From Opisthocomus hoazin (Eukaryota; Chordata; Aves; Opisthocomiformes; Opisthocomidae): a stretch of DNA of 64,000 bases. Position 1 is the first letter of the stretch. Every line of letters starts with the position of its first letter. The translations under genes were made by a program, and so were the position numbers. Where the stretch lies: the NCBI RefSeq assembly GCF_030867145.1, contig NC_134415.1:21368417-21432416 (forward strand), read 5' to 3'. Shown one piece after another: positions 25,587-38,910 of the stretch. The notes under the pieces are model-generated. The model saw nothing but the letters and a program-made list of their open reading frames with translations, searched no databases and was not told where the DNA came from.

Positions 25587-28500
25587 CTAGAGATCAGTGA
25601 ACAGTACAGAAAAAGACACACCAGTGAAGCCTTCTCCAACACAAAAGATTCACCCCTTTCCCACCTTTGCCCTTGGGAAGGAGATGTACCTACAACATAA
25701 CACTATCACTTTTCAGAAAGCTACAGAGTAGCTAAAACAGCTGCTAAGAAGTCTACAGCAGTGGCAGTTTCCTCCCTCCTCTGAAAAGGCCAGTCTTCTG
25801 CATTTACACAGTCTTGTTGCAATTACGAAGGAAAAAAGTATCAAAAAAGTCTGATAACAAGGTGCACTTCAGTGAATGAAGTCAACCGATAGCCCCATGC
25901 ACCGCTGAGACAACCTCACAGATGTTACGATATTAAGAGTATGGTGCCACTTCACTGCGTTCTCAGCCTCAGAACTTTGTATGCCAGTTTCAGCCCAGAG
26001 GGTACTTTTGTATTAGGCTTAAAAGATCAACCCTTTATCTCTTAATATTGCTCTTCCCGCAGCATTTCATAGCTTATCTCAGTACTGCTTCTCTCTTTTT
26101 GTTGCAATAACTGAGGTAGGAGAGAAGAGGCTTAGGACCTTTGCATTGAGACAGCAACATCACATGCACTTTTTTGACCATGGAGTGGCCAAGGATCCTT
26201 AAATATTTGCTTTCCAGTTGACAAACCCAGCTGGCAAGCTGGGTCCAAAAGGAGGCAAGGTAACTCGGCTTTGCAAAACTATCTTTGGCATTTGTCCTTG
26301 TCCTCCACCCAACAAATCACCAATTTTTTTCACTGTAAATAGGTGACCATGCAAACAAGCACAGAGACATCAAAACGGGCGGTATCTTCTGTGGCCTCTA
26401 AGCAGCACTGCGCTCTAAGCTGCAAAGTGAATGCTGCACAGAACAGTGGCAGGCTGAAACCTCAGCCCTTCTGTCCTTACGCTTGTAAGTATAATTTTGG
26501 AACTTCTCTGCCTACTGTATATGTATTTTCTATGCAATTTACACTTTGAGACGTGTTATGAGGCCACCAAGAGTAATTTTCTTTTAAAAACCAGGACAGG
26601 TGTGATTGATAAACTGCAGCATCACTCCACTTGAGGTATATCTATAGGACCAAATAAATCGTAGTGAGGTTAAAGTTCCTGTTATCAGACTCAGAAAATT
26701 AACTTCTTTTGATGCAAGGTTCTTTATTTTCTTCTACCTCACCACACATTAATTCATTGAATTATACCTACAACGCAAGCACAGTAGCATGAGCTGTTTC
26801 TTAAACACCAGGAAGGGAGGTTTCATAGATGTACCCAGCAAAGGACAAAGTGATCTGAATGCACGATGGCGCCTCAAAGAAATATTGTCACGTACAACTC
26901 CCTGGAAACCCCAAGACCTTCCATGCACTCCTACTGACAAGTTACAGAAAGCCTTCTGTTTCTAACTAGGCTGTTCTATGCTTTTTATAGCAAGTAACCA
27001 TGAGCAAAATGGCCTAGGGCCCTGCAACATTAGCCAGTATCATTTTATCGTCTCAGTGTGTAATTATTTAGTCAGTTCTACCCTGAGGAGCCAAGTCTCC
27101 TGTATTTTCTCCTAGAGTCTTAGAGGGGAGGGAAAAATAATATGCCAGCAACAGAGATCTCTCTACTGGTTCACACAGGAGTACAGTTTGTAACAAGCCT
27201 TTCAAAAGGCAAACATCAAATACTTTTAGTCTTTCATTTTAACATACAGTACAGTAGCTGTGCGAATTAGCTTCACCCTTGTTTTGAATAAGACCAAATA
27301 AACCAGAACAGGCCAAGGCTCTGATTTAAGTTATTACTGCCTTTGGCTAAAAAAAGCACCATTATGCTTGAAGAACACTGTGATCCTACAAACTGGGAAA
27401 AGAAATCATGTGTTTCACTTTCATGCTTGAAAAACTTGTTTAATTAAGCACATTCCTCCCTTTGCCCTCTTGACAGCTCTTTAGAAATAAGAAAATGAAA
27501 ATGTAACTTCCTGTAAAATGGAAATCCCAGAAAGGACTATTGGACCAACACCTTTAGATTTCCCCTTAGGGATACATCCCCCAGGCGTGCTGTACAGCTC
27601 TCCCCAGATGCACAGGGACAGGAGTGCCACGTTCTGTCATGGTATAGGAACAGCAGATGGTTGGACTCATTTCAGCAAAATGATAAAACAGGCGAGCAAG
27701 AAAAATCCCCTGAACCCTGATCTCAATCTGGAAAAGGATGCAATCATTTTAGTGTGACAATTATTTAAGTCACCTCTTCTAACTCCCTGCACAAACTTCC
27801 ATACGCATCTGTAGTCTCACTTAGGCATATAAGGTGATCCCAAGGCAATGAGAAGATTCATTTCCAGAATAAAAGTTCCCAAATACACAGATGTGAGGAA
27901 CCTATGCAAAAAAAATACACAGGATACCCTTTCTGCTCGCACTTCATTTTAGCTCAGCATTTGCACGCCAGCTAGGCGCAGTCAGTCCATCCATTAAAAC
28001 CTGGCACTCTCCATCTCCAAAACGCTGTGCAAACCCATGCCCACATCCCTTGTCAAACTTCACTGGAATTACACAAAGCACAAAGCTGAACCAAGCACAA
28101 TACAAGTTTACTTGTATCAACATCAATGCTTTTAGGGTTGCAAAGTTTTCATTCATGTTCTCAAGCCTGCTATTCTCCATGCCGTTGACCTTGTCACCTC
28201 ATGAGTGACTTCAGGACAAGATCTCTTAAAGGGGAGACAGGTAAGAACCAGTTAAAGGTCCAAGAAGTTAAACAGGCACATAAATAACTTTCTCCATGGT
28301 TTCTCTGCCAGAGGGATTCAGGACAATGGGATGCAGAATGCCAACATCAACCAAAAAAAAAAATTACGAGAATTAAAAATCACTCTCTACTGTATTGAAG
28401 AGACTTGTACACGAAGAACACTGAAGCACTTGAGTCTAAAAAAGCACGGTTTGTAGCAAGAGCCAGAAGTACTTAATGCTTCTACATGCAAATGCAAAAA

Positions 28501-28724
28501 GGTGTGCAAGCACACACTGAAAAATGAGAAAGAAAACAAGACATTATCACCTCAGGACAGCACTGTCAAACTAAATACATCCCTATTTCTACCAGCACTA
28601 CAAAACGCACTGAAAAAAAAAACCCAAAAGTAACCCACACGTCCAACTCTGAAGGCTCAGAGGTTTCAGTTGGGCAGGTCTGGTCTTTGAATTAAGTGCA
28701 TCACTTGACACATCACTTCCAAAG

Positions 28725-28763
<39 letters not shown>

Positions 28764-28889
28764 AAAGATAAAGGCAATCAATCAAGTGAGGATAAATACA
28801 ATTTTGTCCTACTGCACTGGTTAACAAAGGGAGAGAATTCCTGCATAGTAGATTTCCCCACCTTCCCACCTCCCATTCATTCCCCTTAC
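25587..28889 (-). other. TTC7A: TTC7A intron 6
   Basis: A 3.3-kb intron with one long A run at 28729-28758 close to exon 6. I see no mobile element and no further exon. Confidence 0.75.
28729..28758 (+). repeat. Poly(A) tract (30 A)
   Basis: The longest homopolymer in the window. It lies about 130 bp from exon 6, downstream of it in the direction of TTC7A transcription, where it would read as poly(U). Confidence 0.9.
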
Positions 28890-28968
28890 CATTTTGAAGG
28901 TCTGAGTGGCTTTTGTTTCCACGGTCCGTAGTATTTCTCGTAGACTCCTCATTCCTTTCACAATATTT
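28890..28968 (-). CDS. TTC7A: TTC7A coding exon 6
   Basis: A 79-nt exon completing a Gly codon (251) and encoding residues 252-277, [20 protein letters not shown] followed by TQTFKM. The acceptor CTTCCCCATAG is just right of 28968 and the donor GTAAGG just left of 28890. The amphipathic helix with Arg-Glu-Leu/Ile-Leu-Arg-Thr-Val-Glu-Thr is diagnostic for the TTC7 family and shares its length with the mammalian exon. The phase (enters after 2 bases, leaves at 0) joins exons 5 and 7 exactly. Confidence 0.95.
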
Positions 28969-30226
28969 CTATGGGGAAGGCAGGAAAAAAAAAAATATCT
29001 AAAAAATCACAGAAAAAACAAAAAAAAATCCAGCACATTGGAGACAAAATATTTTTACAATGCGCCAAAGCTTGGCAACAAACTTGACATTCAAACCAAC
29101 CCATGAAACGACCACTAATATTGAGCGTGCAGCAGGGAGACAAGTCACTCTGAGGCGCAGATAGGACAATGGCAGCGAGTGAGGCAGCGACAGTAGCATG
29201 CCTACTCCAGATGGCTTCCTAGGAGAAGATCACATTCACATTTGACGAACAGAGGGGACATTTGGAAGCCTTTCATAGTTCATATTTATAAAGCAGACGC
29301 TTCTTCTTAAAAGCATCCACATCTCCTCTTCATACACACAGATTGTACTTGTTTGAATTATATCGCGCTTACGTGATGCTTTTAAATGACGACTCCTTTT
29401 AGGTGGTGCTTAAACACCTTGTGCCTGACGGTCCAGACACATGACAAAATTACAGTGGTTTAAACAGTTTATTATCGGGCAGCTAAGTTGCAGTAACTGT
29501 CTGCAAGCGCAGCTTAACCTGCGATAAAAGAGGGTCAGTAAAAAAAAAAAACCGTCACATTACTCTGCATACACCATGAGCAATTAAAGCAGACTAGTTG
29601 CCAAATGGTAGCTTAAACATGTGTCTGAGCACTAAGAGAGGTGCGGAGAGGAAAGGTTAAACTCTGGACATACTTGTTAACACACTTGCAGCCTATAAGC
29701 TTTTCAAGGCTAAGGACATGACCCTATCACTACAGTAACTGCAAAACGGTTCAGCTCACTGACTGCAGAGTGGAAGCTACCCAAAGAAATACAAGCTATC
29801 AGACAACGAGCAATGCTGTACTGAAATAAAGACAACCAGATAAGCAGCTGTACTGGCACATTAACTGCCACTTCAGCTTATTCCCAGAAAGTTTTCTTCT
29901 TAAATTTCATTTAAAAAAAGCCATACATCATAACAACTTTCTATGCCAATCTAATTAAATTCTGAAGGTAAGCAGTACAGACTGCGCTTGTGCCCATTTT
30001 CATGCACTGCAAACCTTCTTGCACTCCAGAATCAAAGGCAAACATTTGAATAAATAAAAAGAACTAACTACTGGGGTGGGGGAGGGGATATAAAATGCGA
30101 TCACATTCACCATGAATACTGGCTACATAAAATGCCACCCCAAAGCTTACGGTCACCAAGTCACAGAATGCATATGCATGTGACCTTACTGCCAGTCAGT
30201 ACTCATGTCAAAATTTTAAACTTTAA

Positions 30227-30244
30227 GGTAATCTGTAGATTACC
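30227..30244. repeat. Inverted repeat, 8-bp arms
   Basis: GGTAATCT and AGATTACC are separated by two bases. The arms each contain a TAATCT core, the type recognised by K50 homeodomain factors such as OTX and PITX. Function is not known. Confidence 0.6.
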
Positions 30245-30367
30245 TGGTTGTGGGCAATCTACACACAAGAAAAGTAAGGCAACAGCAAAAACATCAGAGA
30301 CTTGCCCCGTGGAAAAGTCAGATGCTGCTTTTCTTCTTTCTCTTCTACTTTCTCCTAAGTAAAAGAC

Positions 30368-32464
30368 GTGCCTCGAAGGCAGGGGGGTCCAAGAGTGCTG
30401 GTCGCTCTTCAAATGTCACTTCCTCCATGCTCAGGAGCGATGCATCCCCCTGAGAAAGAAATTGAGCAAAGGAAGCAGGAGACCTGCATTGCTGAACAAG
30501 GAGCTTCTAGCAGAGATCAGGTGGAAGAGAAAGGTCCATAGAATGTGGAAAGAGGGGCAGGCCACTTGGGAAGAGTACACGAATGTGGTCAGAGCATGCA
30601 GGGATGCGACAAGGAAGGCCAAGGCCCACCTGGAATTGAAGCTGGCAAGGGATGTCAAAAACAACAAGAAGGGCTTCTTCAACTACATCAGCAGCAAAAG
30701 GAAGACTAGGGAAAATGTGGGGCCGCTGCTGAATGAGGCGGGTGTCCTGGTGACGGAGGATGCAGAGAAGGCAGAGCTACTGAATGCCTTCTTTGCTTCA
30801 GTCTTCAGTGCCAAGGCAGGCCCTCAGGAATCCCAGGCCCTGGAGGTAAGAAAGAAAGCCTGGAGAAAGGAAGACCTTCCCTTGGTTGATGAGGATCGGG
30901 TTAGAGATCATTTAGGCAAACTGGACACCAACATATCCATGGGCCCCGATGGGATGCAAGAACAAGTGCTGAGGGAGCTGGCAGATGTCATTGCTGAGCC
31001 ACTCTCCATCATCTCTGAAAGGTCCTGGAGAACAGAAGTGCCTAAGGACTGGAAGAAAGCCAGTGTCACTCCAATCTTCAAAAAGGGCAAGAAGGAGGAC
31101 TCAGGGAACTACAGGCCAGTCAGTCTCACCTCCATCCTGGGAAAGGTGATGGAGCAGCTTATCCTGGAGGCCATCATCAAGCAAGTGGAGGAAAAGAAGG
31201 TTATCAGGAGTAGTCAGCATGGATTCACCAAGGGGAAATCATGCCTGACCAATCTGATAGCTTTCTACGATGACATGACTGGCTGGGTAGACGAAGGGAG
31301 AGCCGTGGATGTTGTCTACCTAGACTTCAGCAAGGCTTTCGAAACCGTCTCCCATAATATCCTCCTAGGAAAGCTCAGGAAGTGTGGGCTAGATGAGTGG
31401 TCGGTGAAGTGGATAGAGAACTGGCTGAATGGCAGAACTCAGAGAGCTGCCGTCAGTGGCGCTGAGTCTAGCTGGAGGCTGGTAACAAGTGGTATCCCTC
31501 AAGGGTCAGTACTGGGCCCAGCCTTGTTTAACTTCTTCATCAACAACCTGGATGAAGAGTTGGAATGTACCCTCAGCAAGTTTGCTGATGACACCAAACT
31601 GGGAGGTGTGGTAGACACACCAGAAGGCTGTGCTGCCATTCAGTGAGACCTCGACAGGCTGGAGAGCTGGGCAGAGAGGAACCTGATGAGGTTCAACAAG
31701 GGCAAGTGCAGGGTCCTGCACCTGGGGAGGAACAACCCCATGCACCAATACAGGCTTGGGATGGACCTGCTGGAGAGCAGCTCTGCAGAGAGGGACCTGG
31801 GCGTCCTGGTGGACGACAGGTTAACCCTGAACCAGCAGTGTGCCCTGGTTGCCAAGAAAGCCAATGGGATCCTGGGATGCATGAAGAAGAGTGTGGCCAG
31901 CAGGTCGAGGGAGGTTCTCCTTCCCCTCTACACTGCCCTAGTGAGGCCTCATCTGGAGTACTCTGTCCAGTTCTGGGCTCCCCAATTCAAGAAAGATGAA
32001 GAGCTACTGGAGAGAGTCCAGTGGAGGGCTACAAGGATGGTGAGGGGACTGGAACATCTCTCCTACGAGGAGAGGCTGAGGGAGCTGGGCTTATTCAGCC
32101 TGAAGAAGAGAAGGCTGCGAGGGGACCTAATATATACTTACAAAAATTTGAAGGGTGGGTGTCAGGAGGATGGGGCCAAGCTCTTTTCAGTAGTGCCCAG
32201 CAACAGGACAAGGGGCAAAGGGCACAAACTGAAGCACAGGAAGTTTCGTCTGAACATGAGGAAGAATTTCTTCCCTCTGAGGGTGATGGAGCACTGGAAC
32301 AGGCTGCCCAGGGAGGTTGTGGAGTCTCCTTCTCTGGAGATATTCAAGACCCACCTGGACAAGGTCCTCTACAGCCTACTGTAGGTGACCCTGCTTTGGC
32401 AGGAGGGTTGGACTAGATGACCCACAGAGGTCCCTTCCAACCCCTACCATTCTGTGATTCTGTG
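30368..32464 (+). mobile_element. CR1 LINE, 2.1 kb, 5'-truncated, near-open ORF2
   Basis: The copy starts within ORF2, after an in-frame TAA of host sequence at 30360-30362, and ends in ATTCTGTG ATTCTGTG at 32449-32464. The endonuclease domain is absent. The reverse transcriptase region and the C-terminal domain are present in one frame, broken only by a TGA at 31644-31646. It lies antisense to TTC7A in intron 5. The 3' end is of the ATTCTGTG type shared with the copy at 40966-41350. Without the 5' half it cannot have been autonomous as it stands. No target duplication was identified, as is usual for CR1. Confidence 0.92.
30369..32384 (+). pseudogene. CR1 ORF2 reverse transcriptase, one in-frame stop
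   Basis: A single reading frame of about 670 codons runs from 30369 to the terminator at 32382-32384, interrupted only by TGA at 31644-31646. Reverse transcriptase landmarks are in order: [17 protein letters not shown] (RT motif 1-2 region), [17 protein letters not shown], the YLDFSKAF catalytic motif A near 31317-31340, [10 protein letters not shown] near 31491-31520, and the FADD box (31581-31592) that holds the catalytic aspartates. After the stop the conserved CR1 C-terminal domain continues ([20 protein letters not shown] and onward). The stop reads CAG TGA GAC where related copies have an Arg codon, consistent with CGA to TGA at a CpG. The amino-terminal endonuclease is missing. The frame is a transposon remnant, not a host gene. 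Confidence 0.88.
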
Positions 32465-35400
32465 AATTTATGAAGTGAAACAAACTCATAGAACTTTTTG
32501 TAAGTTGGATTTTAATGCTTCAGCAAGCACTTCAATTACAGGGCCAAGACATCTGGTGCTTTTTCTGTGGGTCTAGGAAAGAATATACCCACAAAGATAC
32601 ACTTCTGGACCTTAAACTGAGGAAAGTAATAAAGCACATGGTGATATTTATGTACTTAAATACTCACACCAAATCAACAGAATTGTTCACATGCTATTTA
32701 TTACCAGACAGTCAAAATCAATAAATTCCCCCATCTAAACAAAATGCGCCTGCCCAAGGGCTCTCCTCAGTTACTGAAAACTACCGGCATTTCCCACGCT
32801 TCCCTGGGTTCCTTTAAGAGGCTGGACAGAGAGTTATGACGTATTAACAGCTCTACAACATTTTCAAAAAAGCATATGTTTACATTTCTTGTTGGGATAA
32901 TGGTATTCATCTTTTTAAAGCGTCAAGGAATTCCATCAACTAACACCAGAAAGATTAGTGACCACTTGCAAAGCCAAATAATTCCACATCTGGCACATAC
33001 TTAGAGAGGAATAACCTAGAGAATGTTCTAAAAAGAGACAGTTTTGTTTGCAGAGAACTGGAGCACCATTTCCATTCCACCTTTTAGACTAGGCCATAAA
33101 CGAAGTTAAGATTCACAGCAGAAACACCTTGCTCTTGGCAGAAGGGGAGAGGAAAACAAAGGAACACTGACACATTGAAGAGTAAATGGCAAATTGCTGC
33201 CCATCTGCAAGTAGTCAGGGTTGAAACCATGAACTGTATGACAAATGCCTTGGACCACCTTCAACAGCAGGCAGGAGTGCAACGAGAGCAGCACAGGAGG
33301 AGCACCCAGCACTCACCACCTCCCAGCCAGCTGCTTGTGTGGTCAGGGCATCTCAGAGAGCACCTACTCCAGGCTCTGAGCTCTCAACTCCGAAACAAGC
33401 AAAGCATCTGACAACAATACCAGTTCTACAGGATTGAGGATTTCGTTTGGCAGCTTTTATATTTTGAACTTTATTGAACATTATTCAGCCATGACAGGAG
33501 ACAGAGTACACCTGCCAGCAGTCTGCAAACATACCTCACTACAGGAGTTTGTCTTTCCACTCTACTGTTCCAAGCCAGGAGGCCATCTGAGCACACATTT
33601 CATTTTAAGCATATGAATTGCTCTATTCATAATGATAAGGAACGTACTGTTCCATTAATAGATGTCCTGCATATACTAAACATGGATTTGAAGAGATTTT
33701 TTTTAAGCTAGGACCTGAAGAAGTTAACAAAAAGAGAAGCATGTATTTGAACAGAAATACATGTATGCAGGTAAGTGGATAAGGATGCAAGCATAAAGCC
33801 ACTGGTAATCCATGGTGAATCCATTTGATCTTATAGATCGGAAACTAAGCAATCTTGAGCCTCTGCACGACTTGGATAGAAGACTATCTGGAAATCCCAG
33901 GTACTGTTGCCTGAAGCTATGGCATCATAAGTGAACATCAGATCATGGAAATTAAATGAGTTGGAAGAGTCCATGGACTCCTATTGCTAAGATTCCAGAA
34001 AAAAAACAAATGAGGAAGAACGGTAAGGGAGAAGCACAAGGTCATTAAACTGCCTTGGTTTTAGCCACAAATTGGCAAGAGAGGCAGTAAAAAAAAAACA
34101 CCAAAACCCACACATGATGAAATGCAGTTTAGGATTCAATTACAGCTAATCTAATAAAGTGGAACAGAGACAATCACGGGCACAAACTGTGACAAAGAGC
34201 ACCTTGAGTCTAGTCAGTCCAGCTTGGCATGAAAATCTGTTTTGTTTGTACAAGTTCCCTGTTAATACAGGGTAATCACCAGTCCATGAACCAAAGCAGT
34301 TGTGCCACTTTTATGTCATATTGTTTGGTTAACACTACACAAAATTTTAAGATACAAAAAAATAAAGAAATACTCTGTTTTCTATGCAAATTGCTGGGAA
34401 AAATATTGATAACGAATCAGAGTGGACTGCAGGCACAGAAGTCTGCAAAGACAGTCTCCCAACAACACGGGCAGTGGAAGATCAGGTTCTTATCCCCACT
34501 CCTTAACTGTTAGCTGCTCACAGATAGGAGAGACCATCCTGAGATGACTACATGGCAGTTTGCAGAGCCACCTCCCCAGGAGAAAGCAGTACCCGAAGCA
34601 GACAAACAGCAGCAACACCTTTGCCTCTGCTCAGCTCCTTTTGCATCTTTGCATCTTGCCCAGGTTTCTAAAAATTCATAGTGTCTGCTTAAACAGCTGT
34701 TCATGCATATGCACAAAATGCACCTGAAGAAGTAGGCCTCAGATTCCTATGAATGAAGATACAAGACAAGTAATCACAATGAAGCACATCAGAGTTTCCT
34801 ACTGGCAGCCTAACAGAAGTGAGGTACTAAAAAAAAAAATCCAACACAAAAAAGCTTAGCACTTCTCTAGATTCATCCAGTAGGCAGCAAGACTCACTCT
34901 CGAATTACTGCTGTAGTGTCCTGGTGTCCTGGATAAGGTGCTAGATTGTAAGGACCAAAGAGGAGATAAACCATGAGAAAGCCCACAAATTCCTCAGAAG
35001 AGATGAGCAGTCTGACAGAGACTGTCCTGTCTGCCTCTGTACATTAGATTCTACTGTAAAACAACACATACATGAAGTTACTCTTTCAAAGTGCTCTTGC
35101 AACAGAAGACTACAAAATTTCAAAAAGGGAACTGAGCACTCTAGAAAACTGACAGAAGGGAAGAGAACTAACTGTGTAAGCATTCCCTACTAGGCATTTT
35201 CATCTGGGTTTCCCAAAGTAATGTAGGTCCTAACCTGAGGGGTCATAAGGAAAACTGATTACTTTCAGAAATTAATTTTCTTCAAAAGTGTCCCATCTAG
35301 AGCTTCAAAAACCAACCACATCCTCTAGAAAGCTCTGATTTTGTTTTGCCTGTGAAATTCCACAGGTACTTCAAGGGTCACCAAGAGTGCAGCATACATT

Positions 35401-36239
35401 CAATCACTACTTCACACACGCAAAGCCTGTTTGCCATAAGAAAATACTAAGAGCATCTTGACCAAAGCCTCCACAACAGGATAAAGCAGTAATATCTGTT
35501 CAATGCTCTGAAAGAAAAGGCAGTAAGAAATGAGTCACACATCCACATCAGAAAACACACCCAAAACCCAGCGCAGATGCTAACATGAAAGACAGCCGGC
35601 TGCCTCCTACAGTACAACAGCATCTGCCTGCCTATCCACGTCCACAGCATCAACATTGCTCCCTGGAAGAATAAAAGAAACCTTTCTTGGAACACAGCAG
35701 GGCAAACAACTGCAGGAAACGTGTCTTCAGCAACACAAGATTTTTAAGTAAACATTAAAAGCATCTGGGACTTCCACAGCTGCAAGACTTGCTGGTCCTT
35801 ACAGCTTGGGGTTCAGCATCTGAAAGGAAGACCAGACCTTTGTTCTGTACTGGGGCCTTCTTCCCACTGCACACTGCAAGGGCATCATTCACCATGCGCT
35901 CAGAGGAGGATGTCTGGTCCTGCCAGCAGGAACAAAAGCATGACAACACCACTCACATCCCTCATCTCTTCTGCCTGGCAAGATAAGAACAAGGCACTCG
36001 CTGTTTCTTTTGTACACATGAGCCACTGGGGAAGGACATCCCACCTGACAGGATCTAACCCCCTGCCAGCTTGTGCATTCATCATCCAAGTCTTATTTCC
36101 TACCTGAACACGCTGGAACCAATAAGGGGAACAAAAGCATTTCTTTGACCTGTTCAATATCAGGTGGAGAAATTTATTACACACACGAAGCATCCTGAAA
36201 AGCTTCTTCCCACTTCCCTCCTCTTTCCTTAATATATCC

Positions 36240-36440
36240 TAAAGCTGCTTGTGCCCTCTCGTGGCAGAAACCACACAGCAGTACCAGCTGGGGGGGCTGG
36301 GACAAGCTGCGGGGTCCCACGGGGCTCCTTTCATTTCCCTGGCTGGTGGTCCTCACTTGCACTGGAGGAGGCAAGGAGCTCCACTCCCGTCCCAGCCACG
36401 GGAGCTCCATCGCACCGACTGGGATGTTCTTTCATCAGGA
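36240..36440. other. GC-richer block within intron 5
   Basis: About 200 bp with clearly higher G+C than the flanking AT-rich intron, including a run of seven G near 36291. No known repeat or exon was recognised in it. It could be old repeat sequence or a regulatory element. Confidence 0.3.
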
Positions 36441-37269
36441 GACAGCTACAAAGAACATTTTCCTGCTATTGCAAGCAATTCAGCTTACAATCAAAGTGCT
36501 GCTTAATTCACACATGTATTTTGATTCCAAATTGTTTTCCTGTTTTTTGTGAGTTGTTTTTTAGTTTGGTGGTTTTTTTTTTTTCTTTTTGTCTTCTAAA
36601 GGCTGTCATTAAAATAACATGGGAAGGGAGCAAGCAGGGCCCACAGTAACAGCTAAAACAACCCACTGGATATATCGAACTGATGAAGACTGAATTTAAA
36701 ATGTTGTTGAATAAAATGAACATGAGTGAGTTTGATATTCAAAAGGTGCCTAGAGGACATCAGTGCCATATGCTCTATAATGAGATTTTATTTCATTGCA
36801 TAGTTAATGAGCTTACTGGCAAGACCTGAGCTTTTTGTTTGCTGTGAGAATGGCAAAAGGCTAGGAAAGCACATGCTGTGCCACAGCTGGTCAACCACCA
36901 ACTCATCTGGAAAAACCACATACCTGTTCCCTGCTGCCGAGGCGATACTGAGACTACGCCTTACACTTACAACTCCATACTTTCTTCACACATAAACTTG
37001 TACTCACCTGACTAAAGTGGTCATTTCACGACATTTGGGCTGTGTATTTGTAAGTCTTTGGGTTAAACAAGGCTTACCTGAAGGCACCTCTGCTGGATAT
37101 GTTTACAAGTACAGCTTCACTGTACATGCAGGCTTTTCACGAAAGAATGGGGGGCACAGAGGCTATTCACAGCTGCATTTAAAGTCATTCTTGGGGGGAT
37201 AAAAAACTAGCAAAAAAGCCCTAAAGAAGAAACAACCCCCCCTTCAGAGTCAAAAAATGGTATCAATTT

Positions 37270-38218
37270 CACAGAATCATAGAATGCTTTGGGTTGGAAG
37301 GGACACTTAGAGGCCACCTAGTCCAGTCCCCCTACAATAAGCAGGGACATGTTCAACCGGATCAGGTTGCTCAGAGCCCCGTCCAACCTGACCTTGAATG
37401 TTTCCAGGGATGGGGCCTCCACTGACTCTCTGGGCAACCCCATTTGTGTTTCACCACCCTCACTGTAAAAAATTTATTCCTTACATCTAGTCTACTTCCA
37501 CCCTCTTTTAGTTTAAAACCATTACTCCTTGTCCTGTCACAACAGGCCTTGTTAAAAAGATTGTCCCCATCTTTCCTATAGGCCCCCTTTAAGTACTGAA
37601 AGGCCACAATAAGGTCTCCCTGCAGCCTTCTCTTCTCCATGCTGAACAGCCCCAACTCTCTCAGCCTTTCCTCACAGGAGAGGTGCTCCAGCCCTTGGAT
37701 CATTTTTGTGGCCTCCTCTGGACCCGCTCCAACAGCTCCATGTCTTTCCTGTGCTGAGGGCTCCAGAGCTGGACGCAGGACTCCAGGTGGGGTCTCACCA
37801 GAGCAGAGCAGAGGGGCAGAATCCCCTCCCTCGACCTGCCGGCCACGCTGCTTTTGATGCAGCCCAGGATACGGTTGGCCTTCTGGGCTGCGAGTGCACA
37901 CTGCTGGGTCATGTCCAGCTTTGCATCCACCAGTACCCACGAGTCTTTTTTGGCAGGGCTGCTCTCCATCCCTTCGTCCCCCAGCCTAAACTGATACCGG
38001 GGGTTGCCCCAACCCATGTGCAGGACCTTGCACTGGGCCTTGTTGAACCTCAAGAGGTTCACACAGGCTCTCTTCTCGACCTTGTCCAGGTCCCTCTGGA
38101 TGGCATCCCTTCCCTGCAGCGTGCCGACCACACCACTCAGCTTCGTGTCATCCGCAAACTTGCTGAGGGTACGCTCAATCCCACTGTCTATGTCATCGAT
38201 TAAAGTATTAAACAGAAG
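37270..38218 (-). mobile_element. CR1 LINE, about 0.95 kb, 3' part
   Basis: Read on the minus strand, the copy begins near the RT motif before the FADD box (Leu-Ser-Lys-Phe-Ala-Asp-Asp at about 38141-38161). It passes through the CR1 C-terminal domain and the 3' untranslated region, and ends in ATTCTATGATTCTGTG at about 37270. The coding part is split between two frames, with one covering 37700-38131 and another 37371-37940, so at least one frameshift is present, along with altered codons. It lies sense to TTC7A in intron 5. Its 3' terminus is intermediate between the ATTCTATG and ATTCTGTG types. Confidence 0.92.
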
Positions 38219-38910
38219 TATTTACACTGACTTTTGCTGAGATTTTTTCTTCCCCCTAGTTTTCTTCCATTCAATCTCCTCTAATTTTTCGCTTTCTTCT
38301 CCATTTTAGTCAGCAGGAAAAGAAGGAGTGAAGAAAATGAGGAAATATCTTTGACTAGGGGTGAAGGTAAAAAAAACAGCCAAAATGAAATACTTTCAAA
38401 GATGATTTACTTAAAAAGTTTATAAAAACTTTGACCAGAAATACTACACAGAGCAGTGAGAAATTCAGTATGATTTTGACATCAAGATATCAGATATCAA
38501 GAAAAAATGGGATAATATGGTGCAAGAAGAGGACTAGGGAAGGATGGATTTCTACAGGTACTGTTTACACATGGCGAAGAGACACTTTCCCTACATTGCA
38601 ATCTATGCATCAGCTAAGCAGAGCTGATTATGTATTGAAGACAGGGCCTGTTTTAGGGAATAGGGTGCTCCCACCAATGGCCTTTGGAAGCGGGCATTTA
38701 CAATGTCTTTTTTTACTGTTCTTGAGAAGGTTTTCCTCAGGTGAAATTCACCATAGGCTTGCAAATACCAACTCCTCCTGCCCTTCCAAGGTTCACTGGG
38801 AGCTGTATTTCAGAGGCATAATAAATACTCTGGAGCAGCACTGTTCCTCCATTCGTTCTCTCTAGTAAAACCACACAGATTTGGAGTACTGATCAGGACA
38901 TTTAAGACTT

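Noticed and set aside
31643..32416. Alternative-frame open reading frames inside the CR1 copy
   Set aside because: They overlap the true ORF2 frame, which carries the conserved RT and C-terminal motifs. The others are shadows.
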